DNA of 38,141 nucleotides from CAZIKB01 sp964539665 (GCA_964539665.1 CAZIKB010000058.1:1-38141), one strand, 5' to 3'. Positions 16,364 through 24,537 are shown, counted from the stretch's first letter. A program made the numbers and translations. The notes: generated from the letters alone by a model not told the origin.

Positions 16364-17434
16364 ATGATTGCATTGATTATGGCGGGAGGCATAGGAACTC
16401 GATTTTGGCCTAAAAGTCGAGTAAAACATCCTAAGCAGCTTTTAAAAATATTAGGCAAAAAAACAATGATTCAGAATACAGTTGATAGATTAGTGCAATT
16501 ATTGCCATCGAATAAAATATTTGTCATTTCGACTGAAAGTCAAAGAGACGAAATTCATAAGCAATTACCTTCTCTGCCTTTAGAAAATTTATTAATTGAA
16601 CCAAAAGGAAAAAATACCGCTCCCTGTATTGGTCTCGCAGCAATATTATTAGAGAGAATTGCTCCAGATGAGGTAATGGTGGTTGTTCCTTCTGACCATC
16701 TTATAACTCATGATGAATTATTTATTAATACTCTGAAGGTTGGGGGAAAACTCGCTTCTGAAAATGATTGTCTGGTAACTTTAGGTATCAAACCAAGTTA
16801 TCCGGCTACCGGCTATGGTTATATACAATGCAATGAAGAGCTAAAAAATATTGATGATGTCAGTTTGCTAAAAGTTAAAACATTTGCCGAAAAGCCGAAT
16901 CTGGCAACTGCACAAAGATTTTTAGAAAGCGGTGATTTTTTATGGAACAGCGGTATTTTTATCTGGAAAATAAAAACAATTCTGAAAGAAATTGAAGAGC
17001 ATTTACCCCATCTGTATGATGGTCTGCTGGAAATTCGAAAAGTCGTGGGTACAGACAAGCAAGCAGAAACTATTAACCGTGTTTACTGTCAGATAAAAAG
17101 CATATCCATCGATTATGGTGTTATGGAACACGCAAAGGACGTATTAGTTTTAAAGGGTAAATTCGGGTGGAATGATTTAGGGAGTTGGGATGAAGTGTAT
17201 AATATTTTGAGTTCGAAAATGGGAAAGAATGTTTTGGTAGGCAAACACATTATGAAGGATAGCGAGGGCTGCTATATTGATGCTCCAAACAAGTGTGTCG
17301 CGGTACTGGGGATAGAAAATCTTATAGTGGTTGATACTGAAGATGCTATTTTGATCTGCCCTCGGGACCGGGCACAGGATGTTAAGGATATAGTTGACAT
17401 TGCAAAAAGAAAAAAAATGAACAATTATTTATAA
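16364..17434 (+). CDS. manC: Mannose-1-phosphate guanylyltransferase (GDP-mannose pyrophosphorylase)
   Basis: The 356-residue product converts mannose-1-phosphate and GTP into GDP-mannose in the cytoplasm. The nucleotidyltransferase signature MAGGIGTRFWPKSR is at residues 6-19. VVPSDHLI and VKTFAEKPN follow at the expected distances, with GDP-mannose-type LWNSGIFIWK and KGKFGWNDLGSWDEVY near the end. It is the short form, without the phosphomannose isomerase domain of the bifunctional enzymes. ATG 16364 has a near-perfect AGGAGG before it; the TTG at 16346 is rejected. The product would feed the GT2 enzyme at 13866, giving a mannose-based exopolysaccharide or glycoprotein glycan. A promoter and a terminator-like hairpin in its leader suggest regulated expression. 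Confidence 0.93.
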   Translation: MIALIMAGGIGTRFWPKSRVKHPKQLLKILGKKTMIQNTVDRLVQLLPSNKIFVISTESQRDEIHKQLPSLPLENLLIEPKGKNTAPCIGLAAILLERIAPDEVMVVVPSDHLITHDELFINTLKVGGKLASENDCLVTLGIKPSYPATGYGYIQCNEELKNIDDVSLLKVKTFAEKPNLATAQRFLESGDFLWNSGIFIWKIKTILKEIEEHLPHLYDGLLEIRKVVGTDKQAETINRVYCQIKSISIDYGVMEHAKDVLVLKGKFGWNDLGSWDEVYNILSSKMGKNVLVGKHIMKDSEGCYIDAPNKCVAVLGIENLIVVDTEDAILICPRDRAQDVKDIVDIAKRKKMNNYL

Positions 17435-17451
17435 TCCCCAATCAGTGAATT

Positions 17452-17712
17452 ATGAATGATGATGACCTACTTTTCAATCTTGAAGAATTAGTTGTAAAAT
17501 CAACTATTTGTCTACGTTATGAAATGGGCGATTTTAAAGGTGGCCTGTATAGATACAATCAAAAAGAACAATTTTTAATTAATAAAGATTTAAGCGTTAA
17601 GCAAAAAATAAATATATTAGCTTTTGAATTAAAGAAAAAATTAGACTTTGATGATTTATACCTGGTACCGGCTCTGAGAGAGGTTATTGAAAATGCAAGT
17701 GGTATGGCGTAA
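17452..17712 (+). CDS. Small conserved-looking acidic protein of unknown function
   Basis: The 86-residue product has no signal peptide, membrane segment or cysteine pair. It starts MNDDDLLFNLEELVVKSTI and has a compact middle (RYEMGDFKGGLYRYNQKEQFLINKDLSVKQKINILAFELKK) and a final YLVPALREVIENA. This looks like a folded alpha/beta domain rather than a chance frame. The gene begins 17 bp after manC and ends 37 bp before the PtsN-like gene, so the three probably share a transcript. I do not recognise the family and propose no function. Confidence 0.65.
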   Translation: MNDDDLLFNLEELVVKSTICLRYEMGDFKGGLYRYNQKEQFLINKDLSVKQKINILAFELKKKLDFDDLYLVPALREVIENASGMA

Positions 17713-17749
17713 GCAGCAAACTACGCAAAAACTCAATGAAGGAAATCAA

Positions 17750-18214
17750 ATGCAAAAAAAAGATCTGATTAAATATTTCAGTGAAGAATTATTTGTACCT
17801 TTGCTTCAGGCGCAAACCATGGATGATGCTTTTAATGAATTTGCAGATTTATTTGTTAAAACCAGGTTAATTCGAACAAAAGACATTGTTATGAAGATGC
17901 TTCAGAGTCGCGAAACTCTTGGTAGTACAGGAATCGGCAAAGGTGTGGCCATACCTCATGGCAGAACAACCGCAGCACTTGAAGTCAGAATTGTATTCGG
18001 CAAATCTGAAAATGGCATTGAATTTAACTCGATTGACAAAAAACTGGTTCAATTAATATTTGTGGTTTTAGCTCCACCCCAGGATGAGAATAATCGGTAT
18101 TTGCCAATTCTGGGAAAATTAGTGGAAGTATTAAGTAAAAGCTCCAATAGAAAGAAATTATTACAAGTAAACACTTATGAAGAATTTATTCAAATTTTTG
18201 AGGGAGTTAATTAA
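17750..18214 (+). CDS. ptsN: PTS EIIA-type (PtsN-like) regulatory phosphocarrier
   Basis: The 154-residue product is a single EIIA domain of the mannitol/fructose/nitrogen class. The phospho-accepting histidine is H70 in GIGKGVAIPHGRT, and the C-terminal half has QLIFVVLAPPQDENNRYLPILGKLVEVL. No EIIB/EIIC partner or HPr gene is nearby, so a regulatory PTS(Ntr)-like role is more likely than sugar uptake. ATG 17750 is used because GAAGGA lies 6 bp before it and homology starts there; the longer frame from 17687 overlaps the previous gene. In other bacteria ptsN commonly neighbours rpoN. Here a sigma-54-type promoter lies 5.6 kb upstream, but no rpoN is visible. Confidence 0.88.
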   Translation: MQKKDLIKYFSEELFVPLLQAQTMDDAFNEFADLFVKTRLIRTKDIVMKMLQSRETLGSTGIGKGVAIPHGRTTAALEVRIVFGKSENGIEFNSIDKKLVQLIFVVLAPPQDENNRYLPILGKLVEVLSKSSNRKKLLQVNTYEEFIQIFEGVN

Positions 18215-18550
18215 TTGCTAAATAAACAGCTCGAATTCTTAGTAGCATTGCAAGATTTAGATATCATGATTAAAGATATTGAAGAGGTTAAGGCTCTTGG
18301 ATTCAAAGTAGCCGGCAGGGAAAAATTACAAGAAGCGCGCGATGAATTAGCACAAAAAATAAGCAAACCTCTTCTTTCGAACTATGAAAAGTTAAAAGCT
18401 CGCTACAAGCGTTCTATTGTGCCAGTAAAAGATGATGTTTGTCTGGGCTGTTTCATGCGTATTCCAACATCGCTTTATACTCGTGGTCGAAGCGATCAGG
18501 ATGTTATTCTCTGCGAAGGGTGTGGCAGAGTGCTATACTGGTATGATTGA
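18215..18550 (+). CDS. C4-type zinc-ribbon protein, short form
   Basis: The 111-residue product begins at a TTG directly after the PtsN stop codon (TAATTG). GAGGGA lies within the preceding gene, which implies translational coupling. The N-terminal 65 residues are charged and helical (LQDLDIMIKDIEEVKALGF ... NYEKLKARYKRS). The C-terminus has paired cysteines C76/C79 (CLGCFMRIP) and C100/C103 (CEGCGRVLYW). This matches the zinc-ribbon end of the widespread 'C4-type zinc ribbon' coiled-coil family (PF02591-like), whose members are usually about 230-240 residues; most of the coiled coil is absent here. It may bind nucleic acid or act as a scaffold. Its stop codon abuts the convergent stop of the GNAT gene. 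Confidence 0.75.
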   Translation: MLNKQLEFLVALQDLDIMIKDIEEVKALGFKVAGREKLQEARDELAQKISKPLLSNYEKLKARYKRSIVPVKDDVCLGCFMRIPTSLYTRGRSDQDVILCEGCGRVLYWYD

Positions 18551-19669
18551 TTAAACTGGTTTTTCATATATTGCATATTTTTTATACACTTTTGCACCAA
18601 GTCCCAGCAGGGCACGGTTCATCAAAACATTGTCCTCCAGAATCCAGGAAAATTCTGCACCTTCATAGCCTTTATTTTTACCACGCATATATGTTTCATA
18701 ATAGAAAGTTGGTCCAAGCCCACGCTTTCTTTGAAATTTCGACTTTACTCCTAAAGTAACCACTCGTAATTGGTTTATTTTTTTCTTATTCATTAGCAGT
18801 TTAAAAATGCCGAATGGCAATAATCTACCATTGATATCTTTTAATATTTGATTATAATCCGGTATAGAAAGAGAGAATCCAGCAACTTCACCATTTACCT
18901 CTGCTATAAAGACGACGGCGGGATCTACAATTGGCTTGAGAGCCTTTGCTAAATGCTTAAATTCTGCATCTGTCATCGGGACAAATCCCCAGTTAGCTTG
19001 CCAGGCTTCATTGTAAATATTTTGTATCTTCTCAACCTCACTATCGAATTCTTTGAGATTTATGTTTCGAATTTTAATGCTTTTATCCTGAAGAGTTTTT
19101 TCCGTCATTGCCTTAAAACGTTCCGGTATGGGCATTTTCGATGCAAAAGTATAAGCGTACAATTCCTTGATTTTTGTGAGTCCAAATTCGTCCATTAAAG
19201 TTAAATAGTATTCAGGATTATATGTCATCAAAATAACCGGGCTGGAATCAAAACCTTCCGATAGCAATCCACAAGTTTCATTTGTAGAAAAATTCATCGG
19301 CCCGCGCAGATGGGTCATGCCTCTGCCTTTTATCCATGAAAGAGCTGTGCTCAATAATTCATTAGAAACATCCTTATCATTGATACTCTCAAAAAAACCA
19401 AAAAATCCGATGTTTTCATTATGCGCTTTATTGTGTCTGTTGTTAAGAATAGCTGCGATTCGACCAACAATCTCGCCATTCTTTCGGGCCAGAAAATACT
19501 CGGCATCGGAGTGTTGAAAAAATGGACTTTTCTTTTTGTTTAAGAGTTTTTTCATATCGATTATCAGGGGCGGTACCCAGAACGGATCATTTTTGTAAAT
19601 TTCCCAGGGCAGCTTGATAAAATTTTTTAATTCTTTACCTGAAGTGACTGGTGTGATTTCTACTTTCAT
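18551..19669 (-). CDS. GNAT-superfamily acyltransferase, candidate bacterial ceramide synthase (bCerS)
   Basis: The 372-residue product begins KVEITPVTSGKELKNFIKLPWEIYKNDPFWVPPLIIDMKKLL and continues with HSDAEYFLARKNGEIVGRIAAILN and a GFFGFFE motif, a large uncharacterised-looking GNAT group. A second GNAT-like half follows (VFIAEVNGEVAGFSLSIPD ... VTLGVKSKFQRKRGLG). In Caulobacter-type bacterial sphingolipid synthesis the ceramide synthase is a GNAT-superfamily protein encoded near serine palmitoyltransferase. Here the gene lies 115 bp downstream of that enzyme on the same strand. That context makes N-acylation of the sphingoid base the leading hypothesis. The GNAT fold is well supported; the substrate is inferred. 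ATG 19669 has AAAGGA 8 bp upstream. An intrinsic terminator separates it from the upstream gene. Confidence 0.75.
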   Translation of the reverse strand: MKVEITPVTSGKELKNFIKLPWEIYKNDPFWVPPLIIDMKKLLNKKKSPFFQHSDAEYFLARKNGEIVGRIAAILNNRHNKAHNENIGFFGFFESINDKDVSNELLSTALSWIKGRGMTHLRGPMNFSTNETCGLLSEGFDSSPVILMTYNPEYYLTLMDEFGLTKIKELYAYTFASKMPIPERFKAMTEKTLQDKSIKIRNINLKEFDSEVEKIQNIYNEAWQANWGFVPMTDAEFKHLAKALKPIVDPAVVFIAEVNGEVAGFSLSIPDYNQILKDINGRLLPFGIFKLLMNKKKINQLRVVTLGVKSKFQRKRGLGPTFYYETYMRGKNKGYEGAEFSWILEDNVLMNRALLGLGAKVYKKYAIYEKPV

Positions 19670-19692
19670 TAGTTGTTTCCTTTACTCGTAAT

Positions 19693-19722
19693 AAAAAAGG
19701 TCGTAGATAAAAGCTACGACCT
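19693..19722 (-). terminator. Intrinsic terminator after the serine palmitoyltransferase gene
   Basis: Read on the minus strand, AGGTCGTAG (19722-19714) pairs perfectly with CTACGACCT (19706-19698) around a 7-nt loop and runs into six T. It lies between the palmitoyltransferase stop and the GNAT start, so it should end or attenuate that transcript before the acyltransferase gene. Confidence 0.85.
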
Positions 19723-19784
19723 CTAGTTTCTAAAATAATATGACATAAAGTTATTCAAAACTATTTGAATATCCAAAGGAGATA

Positions 19785-20969
19785 TTAAATAAGGCCAAAT
19801 TCTCTGCCCAGTTTTTCAAATACATCGATAACTTTATTCAATTCTTCATCGGTATGCGTTGCCATGTAGCTGGTTCTTATTAATGATTTACCTGACGCTA
19901 CAGCAGGTGGAATGGCTGGATTTGCGAACACACCGTTTTCAAATAATCGTTTCCAAAAAACAAACGTGTCCATCATTTCTCCAATAACGATTGGCACAAC
20001 CGGGCTTTCACTGTTACACGTGTCAAAGCCTAATTCATCAAATGCTGTTTTCATTTTACGGACGATTTCCCAAAGCCGTTCTCTTCTTTCAGGTTCTTTT
20101 TGAATTATATCCAATGCGGCAAGAACAGAGGCCAGAGAGGCAGGCGGCATACTCGCCGAAAAAATTAGAGCCCTTGCATGGTGTTTAATATAATCAACGA
20201 CTTTAGCATTGCCAACAATAAAACCACCTAAAGAAGCAAATGATTTACTAAAGGTGCCCATTTTTAAGTCAACCTCATCTTCCAGGCCAAAATGCTCTGC
20301 TGTTCCGCGACCATGTTTTCCGAATACTCCGATGGAATGGGCGTCATCAACCATAACTCGAGCGTTATATTTTTTAGCTAAATTAACAATTTCAGGAAGG
20401 TTAGATAAATTTCCCTCCATGCTGAAAACGCCGTCTGTAACTATCAATTTCCCGCTATCTTGATTACTCGCAGCCAGGAGTCGTTCCAAATCGGGCATGT
20501 TGTCGTGTTTGTATTTAACAATTCGGCCAAAAGACAGTCTGCAGCCATCTAATATACAGGCATGATTGTTGCGATCTGTATAAATAATGTCATCTTTTCC
20601 CACTACTGTTGATATTGTCCCCAAATTAGTTTGAAATCCGGTGGAGAAAATTAAAGCTGCATCAGTTTTCATAAAGTCGGCTAATTTTTCTTCCAACTCT
20701 ACATGAAGGGACAACGTGCCATTAAGAAATCTTGAACCGGTACATCCTGAACCAAAATCATTAACCGCCTTAATTGCTGCTTCTTTAACACGAGGCTCCT
20801 GAGTCAATCCAAGGTAATTGTTAGAACCAACCATTATGAGTGTTTGTCCGTCTATCACTACTTCACTGTCAGCTCCAGATTGAATTGCTTTGAAGTAAGG
20901 GTACCAGCCTTGTTCTTGTAATTCTTTTGCTAAAGTAAAATTGAAACATTTATCAAATAAGTCTGCCAC
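19785..20969 (-). CDS. spt: Serine palmitoyltransferase-type alpha-oxoamine synthase
   Basis: The 394-residue PLP enzyme belongs to the alpha-oxoamine synthase family. Visible features are VGSNNYLGL (48-56), GSGCTGSRFLNG, a stacking His in RNNHACILDG (H136), VDDAHSIGVFG (D208 and H211) and the PLP lysine K242 in GTFSKSFASLGGFIVG. The family also includes KBL, BioF and HemA. The MADLFDKCFNF start, the internal sequence and the flanking GNAT and SDR genes favour serine palmitoyltransferase, which condenses serine with a fatty acyl thioester to 3-ketosphinganine. It is cytoplasmic and soluble, like bacterial SPTs. The start is GTG 20969 with GGAGAGC upstream. The 205-bp divergent gap to the SDR gene probably holds promoters for both; I could not fix consensus boxes there. 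KBL or BioF activity is the main alternative. Confidence 0.82.
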   Translation of the reverse strand: MADLFDKCFNFTLAKELQEQGWYPYFKAIQSGADSEVVIDGQTLIMVGSNNYLGLTQEPRVKEAAIKAVNDFGSGCTGSRFLNGTLSLHVELEEKLADFMKTDAALIFSTGFQTNLGTISTVVGKDDIIYTDRNNHACILDGCRLSFGRIVKYKHDNMPDLERLLAASNQDSGKLIVTDGVFSMEGNLSNLPEIVNLAKKYNARVMVDDAHSIGVFGKHGRGTAEHFGLEDEVDLKMGTFSKSFASLGGFIVGNAKVVDYIKHHARALIFSASMPPASLASVLAALDIIQKEPERRERLWEIVRKMKTAFDELGFDTCNSESPVVPIVIGEMMDTFVFWKRLFENGVFANPAIPPAVASGKSLIRTSYMATHTDEELNKVIDVFEKLGREFGLI

Positions 20970-21174
20970 GTTGCTCTCCTTCTATATTATATATCTTGTA
21001 CTTAAATGACAAATATAAACATTGCGCAAATATAATGCAAGGTAAAAGTTACAATACAGTCAAACTTCAACTCTTGATTATTTGTATAATTTTAGTTACT
21101 ATAACAAGAGCAAGCATTGATGAAATTGTATGATAACCTGATTAATTCACATAAAGGCATATTAAGGAGAACAA

Positions 21175-22161
21175 TTGAGAGCATTGGTAACAGGTGCAAG
21201 AGGATTTATAGGCAGCTTTTTAGTTGAAGAATTAGTGAACAGAGGAATGGAGGTGCGGTGTTTGCTTAGAAAAAAGAAAAGTGGTTCTGGTGGATGGCTT
21301 GATGATCAAAATATTATGGTTTATGAAGGTGATATCACTGATTGTGCAACATTAGCTGATGCAGTAAAAGATGTGGATTATGCTTTTCATTTAGCTGGTT
21401 TAACAAAGGCAGTTAATAACTCAGAATTTGAGAGAATTAATGTGAATGGAACCATGAATTTGCTTGAAGCAATCCAAAATATTAATCCGAAGCTAAAAAA
21501 AGTTGTTTTCGTTTCAAGCCTGGCGGCAGCAGGTCCAGCCCAGAGTAAACAGCCACTCACTGAAAATGACACTGCCCGCCCAATTTCTAATTATGGGAAA
21601 AGTAAATTAAGAGCAGAAGAGGCCGTGCTGAATTATACAAATGATATCCCAATCTCAATAGTACGTCCGCCTTCTGTATTTGGACCGAGAGATAAGGATA
21701 TGTTCAATATTTTTAAATTTACTAAACATGGCTGGCGTATCATTCTCAGCGGCCGGTCAAGATTTGCCAGTGTTATCTATGTGAAGGATTTAGTTCGTGG
21801 ACTTATACTTGTGGCTGAAAAAGAACATGCTTCAGGTGAATTGTATTATTTATGTAATAATGAAAGCTATTCATGGGATTCTTTTGGAGGTGAAGTGGCG
21901 AAAGCGATGGGTAAGCATACCAGAACGGTCGTCATACCATTGGCCCTGGCATTTCTTGTATCCTGTGGATTCGAGTTTTACAGTAAGTTGTTTAGAAAGG
22001 CTGGCTTGTTTAATCTGGATAAATACAAAGAATTAAAAGCAGCACATTGGATTTGTGACAACGCTAAAGCCCAAAATGATTTAGGATTTCAAATTAAGTA
22101 TGGTTTGCAGGAGGCTTTACAGGAAACAGCAGATTGGTATTTTGCAAACGGATGGCTTTGA
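21175..22161 (+). CDS. NAD(P)-dependent epimerase/reductase (extended SDR), candidate ceramide reductase CerR
   Basis: The 328-residue extended SDR has a Rossmann glycine motif at 7-13 (GARGFIG) and a catalytic Y140/K144 pair (YGKSK) after FVSSLAAAG. RPPSVFGPRDKDMF follows at the usual place. Extended SDRs include sugar epimerases. Position beside serine palmitoyltransferase is, however, the arrangement known for CerR in Caulobacter and for 3-ketosphinganine reductase in Bacteroides, which reduce the 3-keto group of the sphingoid base or ceramide. The start is TTG 21175 with AAGGAGA 4 bp before it. A hydrophobic stretch near the C-terminal third (VVIPLALAFLVSCGFEFYSKL) could associate with the membrane, suiting a lipid substrate. 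The family is certain and the substrate inferred. Confidence 0.78.
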   Translation: MRALVTGARGFIGSFLVEELVNRGMEVRCLLRKKKSGSGGWLDDQNIMVYEGDITDCATLADAVKDVDYAFHLAGLTKAVNNSEFERINVNGTMNLLEAIQNINPKLKKVVFVSSLAAAGPAQSKQPLTENDTARPISNYGKSKLRAEEAVLNYTNDIPISIVRPPSVFGPRDKDMFNIFKFTKHGWRIILSGRSRFASVIYVKDLVRGLILVAEKEHASGELYYLCNNESYSWDSFGGEVAKAMGKHTRTVVIPLALAFLVSCGFEFYSKLFRKAGLFNLDKYKELKAAHWICDNAKAQNDLGFQIKYGLQEALQETADWYFANGWL

Positions 22162-22263
22162 ATAATTATTAGAATGATTCCTAATTATCATCACAATATT
22201 CAATGATACACAGTATGCCTGAGTTGCTGTTTCAATCACAATGTCATGCATGGTCAGCCGGTT

Positions 22264-22292
22264 ATTAAGTCAATGATAATAAATGACTTAAT
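22264..22292. repeat. Perfect inverted repeat between convergent genes
   Basis: ATTAAGTCA (22264-22272) and TGACTTAAT (22284-22292) pair perfectly around an 11-nt AT-rich loop. It lies in the 215-bp gap between two convergent genes. No T-run follows on either strand, so it is a weak bidirectional terminator or a protein site. Confidence 0.45.
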
Positions 22293-22376
22293 GATAGCCT
22301 AAAGACAGCTTATATTGAGAATTTGACGATTCATTGATGTTTATTCTGAAATGTACGCTACTCTGGAATCACTCTT

Positions 22377-23249
22377 TTAATTTTGCCTGACGACGCGATT
22401 GAGTTTTTCTGCAAGCGCTTTGTAAAACTGATTTGATTGACCATCATCTCGGCTTATTTGGGCCGCCTCGTATGCCAGGAATCTTTTCGCGTCCAAATAA
22501 GTGATTAATTTATCTTTGGGAATGAGCGGCCAGTAAATATACAGTTGGTTCTTGACGTTTTTACGACTCAATTCGATTTTTGCAAAACCGAAAAGTCCGA
22601 ATTCATGAGAAGGAGAAATCTTTTTACTGTCAAGAAAACCGCGATGAGTCATGTGTTCGAGTATTTTGTTTAAATCTTCAGAGGTGATTGGCTGTTGAGT
22701 GTCCATTTTAGCATAAATATCACTGGAAGTAATCACAGGTTGTACCCAAAGCACTTTTAATATATCAATTTCGAGGTCTGTTGGAATGGGTATTTCAGGG
22801 CCTGAAAATTTTTTACGGGATGACTTATTATTTTTTGCTAAACTTCTAATCAGTTGATTAAGCGGGATTGTGGGTGGTATATCATTATATCTTCGCCGCA
22901 GCTCATCCCCAAAAGGATCAGCGCCCTGAGGTGTAATCTCGAGTAATTCTTCGGGCGTTAAAAATAAAGCAGGGGGACGTGATGTTAATTGAAAAACCAT
23001 GCTGGTGTCGCTAAACAATGAAGAAAAAGAGGAAGCAGTATTGAGGATGAAATTAATTTTGCGTGCAGTAAAAAGTTTTGCTTGCGGTGAAGTACCTTTT
23101 AATATATCTTTAGCTGGTATTTGTTGCTCAGTTGAATCAACAGCTATAATATTAGCTTCGGACTGAGCTAATAAATTTTTGCAGAGGTTGATTTGAAATA
23201 ATAGCAATAATAAAATATTAAACAACAACCGATTAATAATATTTTTCAA
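22377..23249 (-). CDS. Exported protein of unknown function with a winged-helix-like segment
   Basis: The 290-residue product starts at TTG 23249, directly after an in-frame TAG, and begins with a signal peptide (LLFNILLLLLFQINLCKNLLAQ, cut near residue 29). The middle (85-150) is proline-rich, with PEELLEITPQGADPFGDELRRRYND. Residues about 155-212 (IPTDLEIDILKVLWVQPVITSSDIYAKM ... ILEHMTHRGFLDSKKI) follow the BlaI/MecI-type winged-helix pattern of 'LE..IL..LW' and a final 'L...GFL'. A DNA-binding-type domain behind an export signal is odd, so the fold may serve protein contacts. The C-terminus (about 225-290) is helical and charged. The gene is convergent with the SDR gene and divergent from the next small gene. 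I do not recognise the family. Confidence 0.7.
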   Translation of the reverse strand: MKNIINRLLFNILLLLLFQINLCKNLLAQSEANIIAVDSTEQQIPAKDILKGTSPQAKLFTARKINFILNTASSFSSLFSDTSMVFQLTSRPPALFLTPEELLEITPQGADPFGDELRRRYNDIPPTIPLNQLIRSLAKNNKSSRKKFSGPEIPIPTDLEIDILKVLWVQPVITSSDIYAKMDTQQPITSEDLNKILEHMTHRGFLDSKKISPSHEFGLFGFAKIELSRKNVKNQLYIYWPLIPKDKLITYLDAKRFLAYEAAQISRDDGQSNQFYKALAEKLNRVVRQN

Positions 23250-23416
23250 CTACGCATCCAGTCATTCAGTCATTTTAGCAGTTCATGTTTTATAGTACTT
23301 CTACAAAGATCATGATATTTATGTTCCATTATATTGTTGACTGTAACCAATCGCAAATGGGTGAATTTGGGTATTAATATCTAAACGGTTAATGGATAAT
23401 ACAACTGGAGAAATTT

Positions 23417-23656
23417 ATGGCCACGCCTGATGAAATTGCTGAAGAGCAAAAGAATATGCACAAGCTTCGAACAATTGTTGATTTGACGTCTGCGCTACTT
23501 TATCAGGGAAATCTTTCAACGCGGGAAGCATTAGTATTAATCAAGGCCGCAAAAAAAAGTGTTCTACACCTGTTCCCGGATAAAGAACAGACTTTTGATC
23601 TCATTTATAAAAATAGATTTGAAAGAATTTTAAAAGAACAATTAAAATCCAACTAA
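23417..23656 (+). CDS. Small helical protein of unknown function
   Basis: The 79-residue product has GGAG before its ATG and no signal peptide or cysteines. It reads as mostly helix: ATPDEIAEEQKNMHKLRTIVDL, then LSTREALVLIKAAKKSVLHLFPDKEQTFDLIYKNRFERIL. The composition is protein-like and the gene is tightly followed (12 bp) by the membrane-protein gene and then murQ, which suggests a three-gene operon. The family is not recognised. Its size and position suggest a conserved accessory protein rather than a chance frame. Confidence 0.65.
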   Translation: MATPDEIAEEQKNMHKLRTIVDLTSALLYQGNLSTREALVLIKAAKKSVLHLFPDKEQTFDLIYKNRFERILKEQLKSN

Positions 23657-23668
23657 ATGAGGTAAAAT

Positions 23669-24529
23669 ATGGGTAATGATGTTCATGTTGATTGCAAACC
23701 TGAAGTTTATTCATTCAAGCTGTATGGGTGGATCGGCATTATCATAATGATCGTCTCAGAGTTTCTACTTTTTGAAAATAATTCCTTCATAGAAAGGTGG
23801 TTCACTCCAATTATGTGGTCTGGCTATATTTTATTTATAGATGCATTAATTTTTAAATTGAAAGGAAACTCTTTGCTCCAAAACCGATTTTCCCAATTCC
23901 TGTTTATGCTGCCCTATTCAGTAGGGTGCTGGCTGATTTTCGAAGCCTATAATCTGCATTTACAAAATTGGGAGTACATTGGTCTGCCTGAAAATCTATT
24001 GGTGAGATACTTTGCTTATGGCTGGGCATTTGCCACAATTTTCCCCGGTGTATTGTTGACAAGCGAACTCATTGATATATCAGACATTTTTGGTAGGATA
24101 AAGGTTAAAACCTTTAAATTCAAACGGAGCACTCTTTACTCCATTATGGCGGTTGGTTTATTGTTTTTGATTGTGCCGGTTTTTGTACCGCAAAATATTG
24201 CTGTATTTCTTTTTGCCCCGGTTTGGATGGGATTCGTGTTCTTTTTAGATCCGATTAATTCTTTCACAGGCGCAAACTCGCTGTTTAAAGAATTGGAGAA
24301 TGGCCGGCTCAATAAATTATTATCTTTGTTTCTTGCTGGTTTAATTTGTGGATTTATCTGGGAATTCTGGAATTATTGGGCATCATCTAAATGGATATAC
24401 ATATTTCCTTATTTACGGGAACCAAAACTATTTGAAATGCCGCTTATTGGATTTCTTGGTTTCCTGCCATTCGCCGTAGAAATCTATGTCATGTGGGAGT
24501 TTGCAGCAAAAATTTTGAAATTCAGGTAA
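23669..24529 (+). CDS. Polytopic membrane protein of unknown function
   Basis: The 286-residue product has about seven or eight hydrophobic segments (about residues 17-37, 45-65, 75-92, 107-130, 155-200, 213-235 and 258-280). It has no enzyme motif that I know. Conserved-looking aromatic loops include CGFIWEFWNYWASSKWIYIFPYL and MLPYSVGCWLIFEAYNLHLQNWEY. GAGG precedes the ATG. It lies 8 bp before murQ and 12 bp after the small helical protein, so all three are probably co-transcribed. A link with peptidoglycan-fragment handling is suggested only by that position. Confidence 0.75.
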   Translation: MGNDVHVDCKPEVYSFKLYGWIGIIIMIVSEFLLFENNSFIERWFTPIMWSGYILFIDALIFKLKGNSLLQNRFSQFLFMLPYSVGCWLIFEAYNLHLQNWEYIGLPENLLVRYFAYGWAFATIFPGVLLTSELIDISDIFGRIKVKTFKFKRSTLYSIMAVGLLFLIVPVFVPQNIAVFLFAPVWMGFVFFLDPINSFTGANSLFKELENGRLNKLLSLFLAGLICGFIWEFWNYWASSKWIYIFPYLREPKLFEMPLIGFLGFLPFAVEIYVMWEFAAKILKFR

Positions 24530-24537
24530 GGTGAAAT

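Noticed and set aside
20970..21174. Defined promoters in the divergent SPT/SDR gap
   Set aside because: Several AT-rich -10-like words are present, but no -35/-10 pair with good spacing on either strand could be chosen with confidence.
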